Part shown: one piece after another, positions 1 to 8,826 of the stretch
Layout: each line of letters opens with the position of its first letter
Numbering within the stretch: position 1 is the first letter of the stretch
NCBI GenBank assembly: GCA_947085045.1
Contig: CAMTUU010000002.1
Span: forward strand, 186,001 to 250,000
Source of the DNA: Pseudolysinimonas_A sp947085045
GTDB lineage: Bacteria > Actinomycetota > Actinomycetes > Actinomycetales > Microbacteriaceae
Reading direction: 5' to 3'
DNA length: 64,000 bases
Made by a program: the position numbers and the translations under genes
The notes under the pieces: model-generated
Database searches by the model: none
What the model was told of the DNA's origin: nothing
What the model saw: the letters and a program-made list of their open reading frames with translations, nothing else

Positions 1-17
1 GGTTCACAGCGACCGGA

Positions 18-1037
18 TCAGAAGTCGTACTCGCCCATGTTGGTCGCGTCGACCGCCAGTCCGGCGTTACCGGTGAAGACGTTGTCGTAGCCGGCGAGCT
101 TCGTCAGCGACTCGTAACCCGGGATGTCCAGGTTCGTCCCCTCCTCGATCGTGCCGCCTTCGGCGAGGATCTTCGCGATCGCGAGCTGCGCCTTGCCGGC
201 CAGTGCCGGGTCCCAGAAGAAGATCTTGTCGATCGCGCCGCTCTCGAGGTAGCTCGAGGCCACCGACGGGATGCTCGTGCCCATGACGCAGACGGAGTCC
301 GACTTGCCCGCCTCCTCGACGGCGCGCGCGATGCCCACGACATCGGTGCCCGCCGAGCCCTGGAAGGCCTTGATGTCCGGGTACTTCGCGAGGATCTCCT
401 TCGCCTTGTTGTAGGCGACCTCCTCGTTCTCCTCCGACTCGATCGGGTCTTCTACGCGGGTCATGCCGGGGTAGTTCTCCAGCTGGTTGTCCAGCGCCCC
501 TTGCACCCACTCGCTGTGCGAGCCGTTGGTCAGACGCCCGACGAACGAGACATACTGCCCGGTTTCACCCGTGCATTCGGCGAGGTTGTCCATGATCTGC
601 GCACCGTAGGCCTTGTTCTCGAAGGCTTCGATGTCGACGTCGACGTTCTCGATGCCCGCGGCTTCGTGGGCGACGACGATGATGCCAGCATCACGGGCCG
701 ACTTGAGCACGCTCGAAAGACCGGCGAGGTCGTTCGGCACGACGGTGATGGCGGTCGGCTGCTGGGCGATCAGGTCCTGGATGATGGACACCTGACCCTC
801 GTTCGTGGCCTCCGCGGGCCCTTCGACGCGAGCATCGAGCCCGGTCTCCTGTCCCCATTCGCCGACGCCGACCTCCATGCGGTCGAACCAGCCGATTCCC
901 GTGGCCTTGACGACGGTCACGTAGGTTTCCCCGGCGCTCGCGCCCTCGCCGCCCGCGTCGCCGACCGAGCCGCAGGCCGCGAGCGCGAGTGCGACGCCGC
1001 CCGCCACGATGCCGAGAACGATTTTCCTGTGCTTCAT
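18..1037 (-). CDS. ABC transporter sugar-binding lipoprotein (RhaS/LsrB-like)
   Basis: This 339-residue protein is a periplasmic-binding-protein-family solute receptor of an ABC importer, anchored by lipid to the outer face of the membrane. The N-terminus is a lipoprotein signal: a basic start, a hydrophobic stretch and the lipobox LAAC with Cys at about residue 22. The body has the two-lobed sugar-binding fold of the RhaS/LsrB (rhamnose or autoinducer-2) branch, with phrases such as IAQQPTAITVVPND and GTDVVGIARAVEEAG. The start at 1037 was chosen because a strong GGAG ribosome site lies just upstream; a longer reading frame extends to 1217 but has no signal peptide. It diverges from the DeoR regulator. 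The permease and ATPase genes would lie left of the window. The substrate is inferred, not proven. Confidence 0.87.
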   Translation of the reverse strand: MKHRKIVLGIVAGGVALALAACGSVGDAGGEGASAGETYVTVVKATGIGWFDRMEVGVGEWGQETGLDARVEGPAEATNEGQVSIIQDLIAQQPTAITVVPNDLAGLSSVLKSARDAGIIVVAHEAAGIENVDVDIEAFENKAYGAQIMDNLAECTGETGQYVSFVGRLTNGSHSEWVQGALDNQLENYPGMTRVEDPIESEENEEVAYNKAKEILAKYPDIKAFQGSAGTDVVGIARAVEEAGKSDSVCVMGTSIPSVASSYLESGAIDKIFFWDPALAGKAQLAIAKILAEGGTIEEGTNLDIPGYESLTKLAGYDNVFTGNAGLAVDATNMGEYDF

Positions 1038-1285
1038 TGCTTCACTCCTTCGTGAACCGGGCGTCTGGGACGCGATCGGTCTAGTGGGGGCGCCTTCTGG
1101 TGCGTAGGCAGGTGCACGCGGATGCGCGCGTTGTGGCACGACGATAGCCGCGCCACGCGCGCGAGTCAATCGAAATCGCGCACCGATCGAGCGCATTGCG
1201 CAACGCAGTGCGCACAAACGCGCAAGATGCGCGCTACGATTGCGTGCACCCCGAGCACTTGAGCCGTTTCGGAAAGAGACCCGCG
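1038..1285. promoter_or_regulatory. Divergent promoter region with clustered TGCGCA motifs
   Basis: This 248-bp gap holds the promoters of the binding protein (leftward) and the DeoR regulator (rightward). Between about 1191 and 1234 the sequence repeats GCGCA-type hexamers: TTGCGCAA at 1196-1203, TGCGCA at 1209-1214, CGCGCA at 1219-1224 and TGCGCG at 1228-1233. The TGCGCA cores start 12 bp apart. This is a plausible operator for the adjacent DeoR repressor; binding is inferred only from position and repetition. Confidence 0.5.
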
Positions 1286-2023
1286 ATGTCGCGCCACGCC
1301 CAGATCGTCGAACTGCTCCTGGAACGCGGCTTCCGTTCCGTCAGCGAACTCGCGGACGAATTCGGCGTCACGGCGTCGACAGTGCGCCGCGACCTGGAAC
1401 AGCTCGAGAGACGCGACCTCGTGCAACGCACACACGGCGGCGCACTGCCGGTTCGCCAGACCGACGCCCCGTTCGATCTGAAGGAGACGCTCCATCGACG
1501 GGAGAAGGTCGCCATCGGCAAAGCGATGGCCGATCGGATCCTCGACGGTCAGACCGTCCTCCTCGACAGCGGCTCGACGACTCTCGAGGTCGCGCGCCAC
1601 CTGAACAGCGCGCGGTTGACCGTGGTGACCAACGACCTCAAGATCGGTACGGTCATCGCCGAACGGCAGAGTGCACATCTCGTCTTCATCGGGGGCGAAC
1701 TGCTGCCCAACGTCTACACGATGTGGGGACCCACCTCGGTGCAGCAGATCCAGAATCTGCGGGTCAACGTCGCGGTCTTCGGGGCCGACACCGTCATGGA
1801 GGACGGGATATACAACACCTCGAGCTACGAGGTCGAGCTCAAGCGCACCATGCGTTCCATCGCCAACGCGGCGTTCTTCGTCGCTGACAGCTCCAAGTTC
1901 GGCCGGGAAGCGCTCTTCAAGGTCTTCGATCTCGGCGGGTTCACCGCCGGCATCACCGACAGGATGCTCGACCCGCTTCGCGCGGCGACCTTCCCCGTTC
2001 CGCTCATCCAGGCTGGGGCCTGA
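1286..2023 (+). CDS. DeoR-family transcriptional repressor
   Basis: A 245-residue sugar-responsive repressor. The first 55 residues form a winged helix-turn-helix of the DeoR type (SVSELADEFGVTASTVRRDL). The rest is the DeoRC effector domain, related to sugar isomerases, with the conserved LLDSGSTTLEVARHL and VTNDLKI segments that bind a phosphorylated sugar in this family. The ATG at 1286 was chosen over an upstream in-frame start at 1196 because GGAAAGAG precedes it. It diverges from the sugar-binding lipoprotein gene and probably controls that import operon. The LysR gene follows after 6 bp, so the two regulators may be co-transcribed. Confidence 0.9.
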   Translation: MSRHAQIVELLLERGFRSVSELADEFGVTASTVRRDLEQLERRDLVQRTHGGALPVRQTDAPFDLKETLHRREKVAIGKAMADRILDGQTVLLDSGSTTLEVARHLNSARLTVVTNDLKIGTVIAERQSAHLVFIGGELLPNVYTMWGPTSVQQIQNLRVNVAVFGADTVMEDGIYNTSSYEVELKRTMRSIANAAFFVADSSKFGREALFKVFDLGGFTAGITDRMLDPLRAATFPVPLIQAGA

Positions 2024-2029
2024 GGGGAG

Positions 2030-2953
2030 ATGGATATCAGGCAGATCGAGTTCTTCGTCGCAGCAGCCGGCGAGCGGACGTTCACACGTGCCGCGCAGCA
2101 TTCCCACGTGAGCCAGCCGGGCCTGTCTGCCGCCATCCGTTCGCTCGAGAGCGAACTCGGCGCGCAGCTCTTCGTGCGTTCCGCGCGCGGCGCCCACCTC
2201 ACTCCGGCGGGGCGTTCACTGCTCCCCCGGGCACGTCGGATGCTCGCCGACGCGGCGGCCGCTCGACTCGACATTCGCGACGGGGCCGTCGAACGCGGAG
2301 CAACTCTGCGGATCGGGGCGGAACCATGCCTCGGAGTGCTGGTCGACCTGGTCGACCTGGTCAGCGCATTCCGCTCCCGATCGCCCTCGGTCGCGCTCTC
2401 GCTCTCGCATGCGGACTCCGCATCGCTGCTCATGGCGCTCCGCCTGGGCGAGCTGGATGTCGCCGTGGTAGCCGACATCGGCGAGCGACCCCTTCCTGCG
2501 ACCACCTTCGAACTCGCCTCCGAGGGATTCGAGCTGGTCAGCACGCCGGGCAGCGCCCGCGCGAGATCCGGGTCGCTCCGGGATCTCGCTGGCGAGACGT
2601 TCGTCGACCTGGGCTCGGGTTGGGGCTCCCGTACCATCATCGATCGAACCTTCGCCGATCACGGGCTGACCCGGAGAGTCGAGTTCGAGGTGGGCGACGT
2701 GCACACGCTCCTTCAGATCGTGCACCGCGGCCTCGCGTTCGCGATCGTGCCCGCGGCCGTCGCCGCGAAGCCGCAGGCCGACGGCCTCGTCCGGATCCCG
2801 CTCGACGAGGTGCTTCCGCCGTGGCGGGTGCTGGTCGCTCTGGACGAGCGGCCCCCCGTCGTCGCGGATGCCTTCGCCGACCTGTTGATCCCGGCGGGCG
2901 CACGACGCGCTGAGCGGCTGCCGCTCGGACCGGGATCCCAATCTGACCGGTGA
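2030..2953 (+). CDS. LysR-family transcriptional regulator
   Basis: A 307-residue regulator with an N-terminal LysR winged helix-turn-helix (residues about 1-60, with FFVAAAGERTFTRAAQ and SQPGLSAAIRSLE) followed by a substrate-binding-like effector domain. Its ATG follows the DeoR stop by 6 bp, with GAGGGGAG as ribosome site. The next gene, a zinc alcohol dehydrogenase on the same strand, has its own promoter with inverted repeats just upstream and is the most likely target. Effector unknown. The C-terminal extension after residue 290 is short and charged. Confidence 0.88.
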   Translation: MDIRQIEFFVAAAGERTFTRAAQHSHVSQPGLSAAIRSLESELGAQLFVRSARGAHLTPAGRSLLPRARRMLADAAAARLDIRDGAVERGATLRIGAEPCLGVLVDLVDLVSAFRSRSPSVALSLSHADSASLLMALRLGELDVAVVADIGERPLPATTFELASEGFELVSTPGSARARSGSLRDLAGETFVDLGSGWGSRTIIDRTFADHGLTRRVEFEVGDVHTLLQIVHRGLAFAIVPAAVAAKPQADGLVRIPLDEVLPPWRVLVALDERPPVVADAFADLLIPAGARRAERLPLGPGSQSDR

Positions 2954-3004
2954 GAAGCAATTGCTCTTGGACCGCACCACGGTCCTGTCCTTAGGCTGAC
3001 GGGC
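2954..3004 (+). promoter_or_regulatory. Promoter with palindromes ahead of the alcohol dehydrogenase
   Basis: A TAGGCT -10 box at 2992-2997 lies 7 nt before the ATG, which implies a leaderless transcript. Two palindromes precede it: AGCAATTGCT at 2956-2965 and GGACCG-5 nt-CGGTCC at 2969-2985. The second covers the -35 region (TTGGAC, 2967-2972), so it could be the LysR or another regulator's site. Confidence 0.5.
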
Positions 3005-4021
3005 ATGCGCGCCATCCAACTCGACACGCCCGCCCCGCTGTCCACCCGGCCACTCGCAACCCGCGACGTCACCGTGCCCGAGCCCGGACCCGGCCAACTT
3101 CTCATCGATGTCAGCGGGTGTGGAGTGTGCCGCTCGAACCTTCACATGATCGAGGGTGATTGGGTCGGCGGCGGTGTCCCCGCGATCAGTCCGATCATCC
3201 CCGGGCACGAGGTCACCGGCACGGTCGCGGCGCTCGGCGTCGGTACCGACGGGTTCGCGGTCGGTGATCGCGTCGGCGTACAGCCCCTGTGGTGGACGTG
3301 CGAAGAGTGCGAGTACTGCAGGTCGGGCCGCGAGCAGCTCTGCCACCGCCGATTGATCACGGGGGAGCACGTCGACGGCGGATACGCCGAGTTCATGCTC
3401 TCGTATTCGGCTCACACATATCACGTCCCCGACGGTCTCGATCTCGTCGATGTTGCTCCGCTGTTCTGCCCGGGGATCACCTCGTTCGGCGCCGTGGAGA
3501 AGCTCGATCTCGAACCCGGCAGTCGCGTCGGCGTGTTCGGCCTCGGCGGAGTGGGCCACATGGCGGTGCAGTTCGCGGGTCTTGCCGGCGCGGAAGTCGT
3601 CGCCGTATCACGCGGGGCCGATCATCTCCGTGTCGCGACGGAGCTCGGTGCCGCGCGCACCGTCGATTCCTCGCGCCAGGATGCGGGCGAGCTGCTCGAC
3701 GACTCGCTCGACGCCGTCGTGCTGGTCGCACACTCCCGCGACGTCGCCGCGCAGGCCCTGCGCGCGCTCCGCTGGGGGGGCACGCTCGTCTCGGTCGTGC
3801 CGCTCAGTCTGCACGAGTTCCCGTTCAACCGCGAGCAGACGATCCACGCGTCGCTGCTGGGCAATCGCCGGCAGATGACAGAAGTGCTACGGCTGGCGGC
3901 CGAGGGGCGCGTCAGGACGGTCGTCGATCGGTTCCCGCTCACGGACGCTACGACCGCTCTCGACCGGCTCCAGAACGGCACTCTGCGCTCGCGAGCGGTA
4001 CTCGATCTCACCGCGAGCTGA
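3005..4021 (+). CDS. Zinc-dependent alcohol dehydrogenase (MDR family)
   Basis: A 338-residue medium-chain dehydrogenase/reductase that oxidises an alcohol, or reduces an aldehyde, with NAD(P). Catalytic zinc ligands are visible as Cys42, His68-Glu69 and Cys155. The structural zinc lobe has the four cysteines at 99, 102, 105 and 113. The nucleotide-binding motif GLGGVG sits at about 179-184. Length is normal for the family. It follows the LysR gene in the same direction and has its own leaderless-type promoter. Its 3' end nearly meets the convergent membrane-protein gene (14-bp gap). Substrate is unknown. Confidence 0.9.
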   Translation: MRAIQLDTPAPLSTRPLATRDVTVPEPGPGQLLIDVSGCGVCRSNLHMIEGDWVGGGVPAISPIIPGHEVTGTVAALGVGTDGFAVGDRVGVQPLWWTCEECEYCRSGREQLCHRRLITGEHVDGGYAEFMLSYSAHTYHVPDGLDLVDVAPLFCPGITSFGAVEKLDLEPGSRVGVFGLGGVGHMAVQFAGLAGAEVVAVSRGADHLRVATELGAARTVDSSRQDAGELLDDSLDAVVLVAHSRDVAAQALRALRWGGTLVSVVPLSLHEFPFNREQTIHASLLGNRRQMTEVLRLAAEGRVRTVVDRFPLTDATTALDRLQNGTLRSRAVLDLTAS

Positions 4022-4035
4022 CGCGCGACCCGACG

Positions 4036-4623
4036 TCAGTCGGTGAAACCCCCGCCGTACGCGAGCGACGAGCCGACCGCGTAGAGGACCAGCATGCCGA
4101 CGACCACGATTGCGATGATCGAGAGCAGATTGTTGGTGCGGTCTCCGCCACGGCGATAGGCGTGCGCACCGAAGATCGTGGCGAGAGCGAGCGGCGCTCC
4201 TGCGTAGAACAGCCCGCCGGCCGCGTACATATAGCGTCCTCGCCCGGGAGCAATCAGTTCGACGACCGAGCCCACTCCGCCGAACACGACCCAGGCGACG
4301 AGCGTCGTTCCCGCCATCGCGACGGCGAACTTCGAGAGCGGCGTCGCCCCGCGCAGCGGGTAGCCGCGGCGCGAGAGGAACGCCCCGACGCCGCATACCG
4401 CCGCGATCGCCAGGAGATCGAGGTTGATGCCGAGCGCGTAGATCTGCTCGACGGGCGCGTTGTCGGGGAACGCGACGAGTCCGATCGTGTTGGTGATCAG
4501 CAGCAGCACCGCCAGGATGCCGACGCCGAGCAGCAGCACAGGACTGCGCGTCGGCGCCGCCGTGGGAAGCACGGTGGGCTTCAGCGGCTCGGCCGGCGTG
4601 ATCGGCTCGAGGGGCACCGACAT
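4036..4623 (-). CDS. Small multi-spanning membrane protein, unknown function
   Basis: A 195-residue protein with a proline-rich cytoplasmic N-terminus of about 30 residues followed by five hydrophobic segments (roughly 30-50, 62-80, 92-115, 125-150 and 165-187). No family is recognised. The start at 4623 was chosen because GGGGGAG precedes it and because the longer reading frame would run through the end of the RNase gene. It lies 4 bp downstream of that gene on the same strand, so it is probably co-transcribed. In many actinobacteria this position holds rplU, which is absent here. Confidence 0.75.
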   Translation of the reverse strand: MSVPLEPITPAEPLKPTVLPTAAPTRSPVLLLGVGILAVLLLITNTIGLVAFPDNAPVEQIYALGINLDLLAIAAVCGVGAFLSRRGYPLRGATPLSKFAVAMAGTTLVAWVVFGGVGSVVELIAPGRGRYMYAAGGLFYAGAPLALATIFGAHAYRRGGDRTNNLLSIIAIVVVGMLVLYAVGSSLAYGGGFTD

Positions 4624-4627
4624 CCGA

Positions 4628-6898
4628 CTACTCCCCCGCAGTCGGCGTGACGTTTCCGCCGGTCGACGCGCGCCGCGACCCTCGGCGGCCCTGGCCGGGC
4701 TGCTTCGGCTCGGGGAGCGCTTCCAGCACCGAGCCGAGGATGTCCTCCGCATCGGTCGGGCTGACGCGACGCGACGAGCGCGGAGCCTTCTGCACCGGGA
4801 TGTCGAGGATCTCGACCGCGGTCTCGGCCGCCGCGACGGCGACCGTCTCGATCGAACCGGTCGGGGTCTCGCCGTCGGTGTGCACGGTGCTCTTCGCGAT
4901 CTGCGCGAGGGCGTTCTTCACGTCTTCGGTGATCGCGTGGGTGCCCGCACCGCCGACGCCGTTCTTGACGCCCGAGTTCGCCGGCGCCTGACCGCCGCCG
5001 CCGCCGCGACCGCGACGGCTGCGCGACGATCCGCCCGACTGGGTGGACCCGCCGGGGTTCTCGCCGACCGGCGACCGGTGCTTGAACACGGGGTCGTGGT
5101 GGATGATGATGCCCCGCCCGGCGCAGTGCTCGCAGTTCTCGCTGAAGGATTCGATGAGTCCGAGTCCCAGCTTCTTGCGGGTCATCTGCACGAGGCCGAG
5201 CGAGGTGACCTCGGCCACCTGGTGCTTCGTGCGGTCGCGCGACAGGCACTCGACCATGCGGCGCAGCACGAGGTCGCGGTTGGACTCGAGCACCATGTCG
5301 ATGAAGTCGACGACGATGATGCCGCCGATGTCGCGCAGCCGCAGCTGGCGCACGATCTCCTCAGCGGCCTCGAGGTTGTTCCGCGTGACGGTCTCTTCGA
5401 GGTTGCCGCCGGCACCGACGAACTTGCCGGTGTTGACGTCGACGACCGTCATCGCCTCGGTGCGGTCGATGACCAGCGAGCCGCCCGACGGCAGCCAGAC
5501 CTTGCGCTCGAGCGCCTTGTCGATCTGCTCGCTGACGCGGAACTCGTCGAACGAGTCCCGCTCGCCCTCGTGTTTCGCGACGCGCTCGACCAGGTCGGGG
5601 GCGACGGCGTTGAGGTACCCGGAGATGGTGTCGAGCGCGTCGTCGCCCTCGATGACCAGCTGGTGGAAGTCCTCGTTGAAGACATCCCGCACGATCTTGA
5701 GCAGCAGGTCGGGCTCGCTGTGCAGCAGAGCCGGAGCCGGCTGGGTCTCGACGGCCCGCTCGATCTCGGCCCACTGGCTGATGAGTCGCTGCACGTCGAG
5801 GGTCAGCTGCTCCTCGGTGGCACCCTCGGCGGCGGTGCGCACGATGACGCCGACCTCGTCGGGGAGCACCTCCTTGAGGATCTTCTTGAGCCGTGCGCGC
5901 TCGGTGTCGGGCAGCTTGCGGCTGATCCCGTTCATCGAGCCGTTCGGAACGTAGACGAGGTAGCGGCCGGGAAGGCTGACCTGGCTCGTGAGGCGGGCGC
6001 CCTTGTGGCCGACCGGATCCTTCGTGACCTGCACGAGCACCTTGTCGCCGGGCTTCAGCGCGAGCTCGATCTTGCGGGCCTGGTTCTTGTTGCCGTCGCT
6101 CTCGGCGGCGGCCGCGGCGGCCTCCCAATCGACCTCGCCGGCATAGAGCACGGCGTTGCGGCCACGACCGATGTCGACGAACGCGGCCTCCATCGACGGC
6201 AGCACGTTCTGCACGCGACCGAGGTAGACGTTGCCGATCAGGCTGGCGTCCTGTGCCCGGGCGACGTAGTGCTCGACGAGCACCCCGTCTTCGAGGACGG
6301 CGATCTGGATGCGGCCGAACTTGCTCCGCACGACCATCACCCGGTCGACGCTCTCGCGGCGGGCGAGGAACTCGGCCTCGGTGATCACCGGGCGGCGGCG
6401 CCCGGCATCCCGGCCGTCGCGACGGCGCTGCTTCTTGGCCTCGAGCCGCGTGGAGCCCTTGATCCGCTGCGGCTCGGTGATGAGCGGAGCGGCGGCGCGC
6501 GGCTGACGCACGCGCACGGTCGTGTTCGGGGCGTCGTCGCCCTCGCGGGGCGCCTCCCCCGTGCGGCGGCGGCTGCGGGTGCGGCGTGATGTGTTCGGGG
6601 CCGGCGCCTCGTCGTCGTCGGGTCCGTCCGCCCCGATCACCGGAGTCGGCGTCGGCGGGGCCTGGAACATCAGCGAGAACGCGCTCGCGGGAGCCGGCGC
6701 TGCGGCCACCTCGGTGTCGGGCGCCGGGGCCTTCGTCGCGGCGCGCTTCGGCTTCTCGGCCTTCGGCTCGGCGTCGTCGGCCTTCCTGCGCGAGCGCATG
6801 GGCTTCTCGGCCGTGGCGTCGTCGACCGGGACCAGACCCGTCTCGACGTCGGCGGAAACATGGGATGACGCGCTCTTCGGCGCTTCCTTCTTCACCAT
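4628..6898 (-). CDS. rne: Ribonuclease E/G
   Basis: A 756-residue endoribonuclease for mRNA decay and rRNA processing, with the actinobacterial layout of a central catalytic core between disordered tails. Residues 1-185 are low-complexity, rich in Ala, Pro and Arg. An S1 RNA-binding domain follows (about 218-300, starting SLIGNVYLGRVQ). The DNase I-like catalytic part has the metal-binding aspartates in VVDVNTG (about 486) and VVDFIDM (about 530). The zinc-link motif CEHC is near residue 590. The C-terminal tail contains a Gly/Arg run (SRRGRGGGGG) typical of RNA binding. The ATG at 6898 has GAGGAG upstream. It belongs to the rne-ndk-folC block, all on the minus strand. Confidence 0.95.
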   Translation of the reverse strand: MVKKEAPKSASSHVSADVETGLVPVDDATAEKPMRSRRKADDAEPKAEKPKRAATKAPAPDTEVAAAPAPASAFSLMFQAPPTPTPVIGADGPDDDEAPAPNTSRRTRSRRRTGEAPREGDDAPNTTVRVRQPRAAAPLITEPQRIKGSTRLEAKKQRRRDGRDAGRRRPVITEAEFLARRESVDRVMVVRSKFGRIQIAVLEDGVLVEHYVARAQDASLIGNVYLGRVQNVLPSMEAAFVDIGRGRNAVLYAGEVDWEAAAAAAESDGNKNQARKIELALKPGDKVLVQVTKDPVGHKGARLTSQVSLPGRYLVYVPNGSMNGISRKLPDTERARLKKILKEVLPDEVGVIVRTAAEGATEEQLTLDVQRLISQWAEIERAVETQPAPALLHSEPDLLLKIVRDVFNEDFHQLVIEGDDALDTISGYLNAVAPDLVERVAKHEGERDSFDEFRVSEQIDKALERKVWLPSGGSLVIDRTEAMTVVDVNTGKFVGAGGNLEETVTRNNLEAAEEIVRQLRLRDIGGIIVVDFIDMVLESNRDLVLRRMVECLSRDRTKHQVAEVTSLGLVQMTRKKLGLGLIESFSENCEHCAGRGIIIHHDPVFKHRSPVGENPGGSTQSGGSSRSRRGRGGGGGQAPANSGVKNGVGGAGTHAITEDVKNALAQIAKSTVHTDGETPTGSIETVAVAAAETAVEILDIPVQKAPRSSRRVSPTDAEDILGSVLEALPEPKQPGQGRRGSRRASTGGNVTPTAGE

Positions 6899-7220
6899 CG
6901 CTGGTGCACTCCTCGGCCGGAGGTGCCGCGCAACCCGCCGGTACATCTCGAGCGAACCGAGCTGTCGGTTCGCGAATCTGAAGTCTGGATGCGACCGCCG
7001 TTCCCCTGAACGGTGTTCTGGTCGCTGCGTTCTCTCACAACGCCCGCCCTGTCACGGCGGATTCGGAACTGGCATCCGACACGGTGCGCGACTCGTGTTG
7101 GTGAACACTGTCGGCACTCGTGGCCCGGTCTGGGTGCCCGGAAAGCTTTTATCGGTGCGATCAGGCGCGGCCCGATCGACTTGCGGTCAAGTATCGCACG
7201 CGACAGGCGATAATCGAGTC
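6899..7220. promoter_or_regulatory. Intergenic leader of rne and divergent promoter of the VKOR gene
   Basis: This 322-bp gap has no open frame of note. In the rne leader direction it contains a 9-bp perfect hairpin at 6952-6973 (GCGAACCGA, loop GCTG) and a second hairpin at 6998-7013 (CCGTTC / GAACGG). Nearer the VKOR gene are a near-palindrome CTTGCGGTCAAG at 7180-7191 and a GATAAT -10 box at 7209-7214, six bases before the GTG start. RNase E autoregulation through its leader is known in enterobacteria; here it is only a possibility. Confidence 0.5.
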
Positions 7221-7820
7221 GTGACCGACACCGACATCCCACGCCGCCCCCTCGAGATCGCCTTCGCGATCTTCCTCGTCCTCGCCGGCGCCATCGGCTG
7301 GTGGGCGGCCTTCAACCTGACCGTGAGCAAGTTCGAGGTGCTCGAGAACCCGTCGGTCGACCTGGCCTGCGACTTCAGCGTGCTGGTGCAGTGCGGAAAG
7401 AACCTCAGCTCGCCGCAGGGTGCGGTGTTCGGCTTCCCCAACCCGCTGCTCGGGATGGGCGGATTCGTCGCACCGATCGCGGTCGGAGTCGGTCTGCTGG
7501 CCGGCGCGCGGTTCGCCCGGTGGTTCTGGATCGCCTTCAACGTCGGCCTCGCCGGTGCTCTCACGTTCGTGATCTGGCTGATCTCGCAGAGCATCTTCGT
7601 GCTCGAGGTGCTGTGCCCGTGGTGCATGGTCGTCTGGCTGGTCACGATCCCGCTGTTCTGGACGGTCACCGCTCGCAATCTCGCCGACGGCGTGTTCGGC
7701 CCGCGGCCGGTGGCCTTCGGCCGCGGTCTGCGCAGCTGGGTCGTGCCCGTCACGATCGTCTGCTATGCCGTGATCGTGCTGCTGGCCCAGGTGCAGCTGA
7801 ACGCGCTGTTCCGGCTCTGA
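7221..7820 (+). CDS. Vitamin K epoxide reductase (VKOR) family protein
   Basis: A 199-residue membrane protein with four or five transmembrane helices that replaces DsbB in actinobacteria: it passes electrons from a DsbA-like oxidase to menaquinone. The two redox cysteine pairs are visible, CDFSVLVQC in the first extracytoplasmic loop and CPWC in the later helix. GTG at 7221 was chosen because it starts just before the first membrane helix and sits six bases after a GATAAT box; the longer open frame upstream reads through the rne 5' end. The DsbA-like gene follows after 35 bp, which fits the pair working together. Confidence 0.92.
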   Translation: MTDTDIPRRPLEIAFAIFLVLAGAIGWWAAFNLTVSKFEVLENPSVDLACDFSVLVQCGKNLSSPQGAVFGFPNPLLGMGGFVAPIAVGVGLLAGARFARWFWIAFNVGLAGALTFVIWLISQSIFVLEVLCPWCMVVWLVTIPLFWTVTARNLADGVFGPRPVAFGRGLRSWVVPVTIVCYAVIVLLAQVQLNALFRL

Positions 7821-7855
7821 GCGATTACCAAGAATTCCGACGATAAGGTTCAGCC

Positions 7856-8737
7856 GTGTCCCAAGACCGAGTGACCAAGAACCAGCGTCGTGCCGAGGCC
7901 CGTGAGATCGCACGCCTCGAGCGCGACAAGCGCCAGAAGCGCCAGTCGCTGCAGAAGCTCGCGATCCGCGCCGGCGCGACCCTCGGCGTGGTGGCCCTGC
8001 TCGCCGCGATCGGCGGCGGCATCTGGCTCGCCACCCGGCCCGAAGGTCCCGGGCCGGCCAACCTGGCTTCCGGCGGGGTTCTCTTCACCGGGTCGGACGG
8101 CGAGATCAGCGTCGTCGAGACCCCGGGGCAGCCGGCGGGCGAAGACCCGATCCCCAACGACACCGGCTCGTACGACGCCGAGGCGGACATCGTCTCCTAC
8201 CTCGACTTCGGCTGCGAGTACTGCAAGGCCTTCGAGACCACCAACGCCGCGCAGATCGAGGAGATGGTCGCCTCGGGCTACGCCACCCTCGAGGTCGTCC
8301 CGGTGGCGATCACCGGCTCGTACGCGCTGCGCGCCGCGAGCGCCGTGTCGTGCCTGGTCGAGTACCAGCCGGAAGCGTTCTTCGAGATGCTGCCGGCGAT
8401 GTACGACAACCAGCCCGCCGAAGGCAGCACGCTCACGAACGGCGAGATCCTCGACATCTGGCGCAACGCCGGCATCGAGCCGTCGTCGGACCTGCAGTCC
8501 TGCGTGAACGACGAGCGGTACACCAGCTGGATCCAGGGCAACACCGAACGTGTGGTGAGCGATCCGGCGGTCGCGAACCCCGCCACCGGCGGCTTCGGCA
8601 CCCCGACGATCATCGTCAACGGCGAGCGCTACAGCAACACGCTCGACGACCCGACGGTCTTCGCGCAGTTCGTCGCCCAGAACGCCCGGAGCGCTGGCGG
8701 CGGCGCGCCCACCCCCACCCCGACCCCCGGCGGCTGA
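7856..8737 (+). CDS. DsbA-like thiol:disulfide oxidoreductase, membrane-anchored
   Basis: A 293-residue thioredoxin-fold protein. A charged cytoplasmic segment (1-35) is followed by one transmembrane helix (about 38-59), then an extracytoplasmic DsbA domain with the active site CEYC (Cys120, Cys123) and the cis-proline loop FGTPTIIVNG. Cysteines in SCLVEY and SCVND may form a structural disulfide. The C-terminus is a Pro/Thr tail. GTG at 7856 lies six bases after TAAGGT, so the gene probably has its own leaderless promoter. It works with the VKOR protein encoded just upstream to form disulfides in exported proteins. Confidence 0.92.
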   Translation: MSQDRVTKNQRRAEAREIARLERDKRQKRQSLQKLAIRAGATLGVVALLAAIGGGIWLATRPEGPGPANLASGGVLFTGSDGEISVVETPGQPAGEDPIPNDTGSYDAEADIVSYLDFGCEYCKAFETTNAAQIEEMVASGYATLEVVPVAITGSYALRAASAVSCLVEYQPEAFFEMLPAMYDNQPAEGSTLTNGEILDIWRNAGIEPSSDLQSCVNDERYTSWIQGNTERVVSDPAVANPATGGFGTPTIIVNGERYSNTLDDPTVFAQFVAQNARSAGGGAPTPTPTPGG

Positions 8738-8826
8738 CCCGCCCGCCCGTCGACCGTTCGCGCGAGATGGCCGACTCTCGGTTTCGGAGGTGAGCCTTCC
8801 GGGCGGATGGGCAGGTGGCGGCGGGG

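Noticed and set aside
4460..6589. 709-codon plus-strand frame opposite rne
   Set aside because: Antisense shadow of the RNase E gene, with no domain or start signal.
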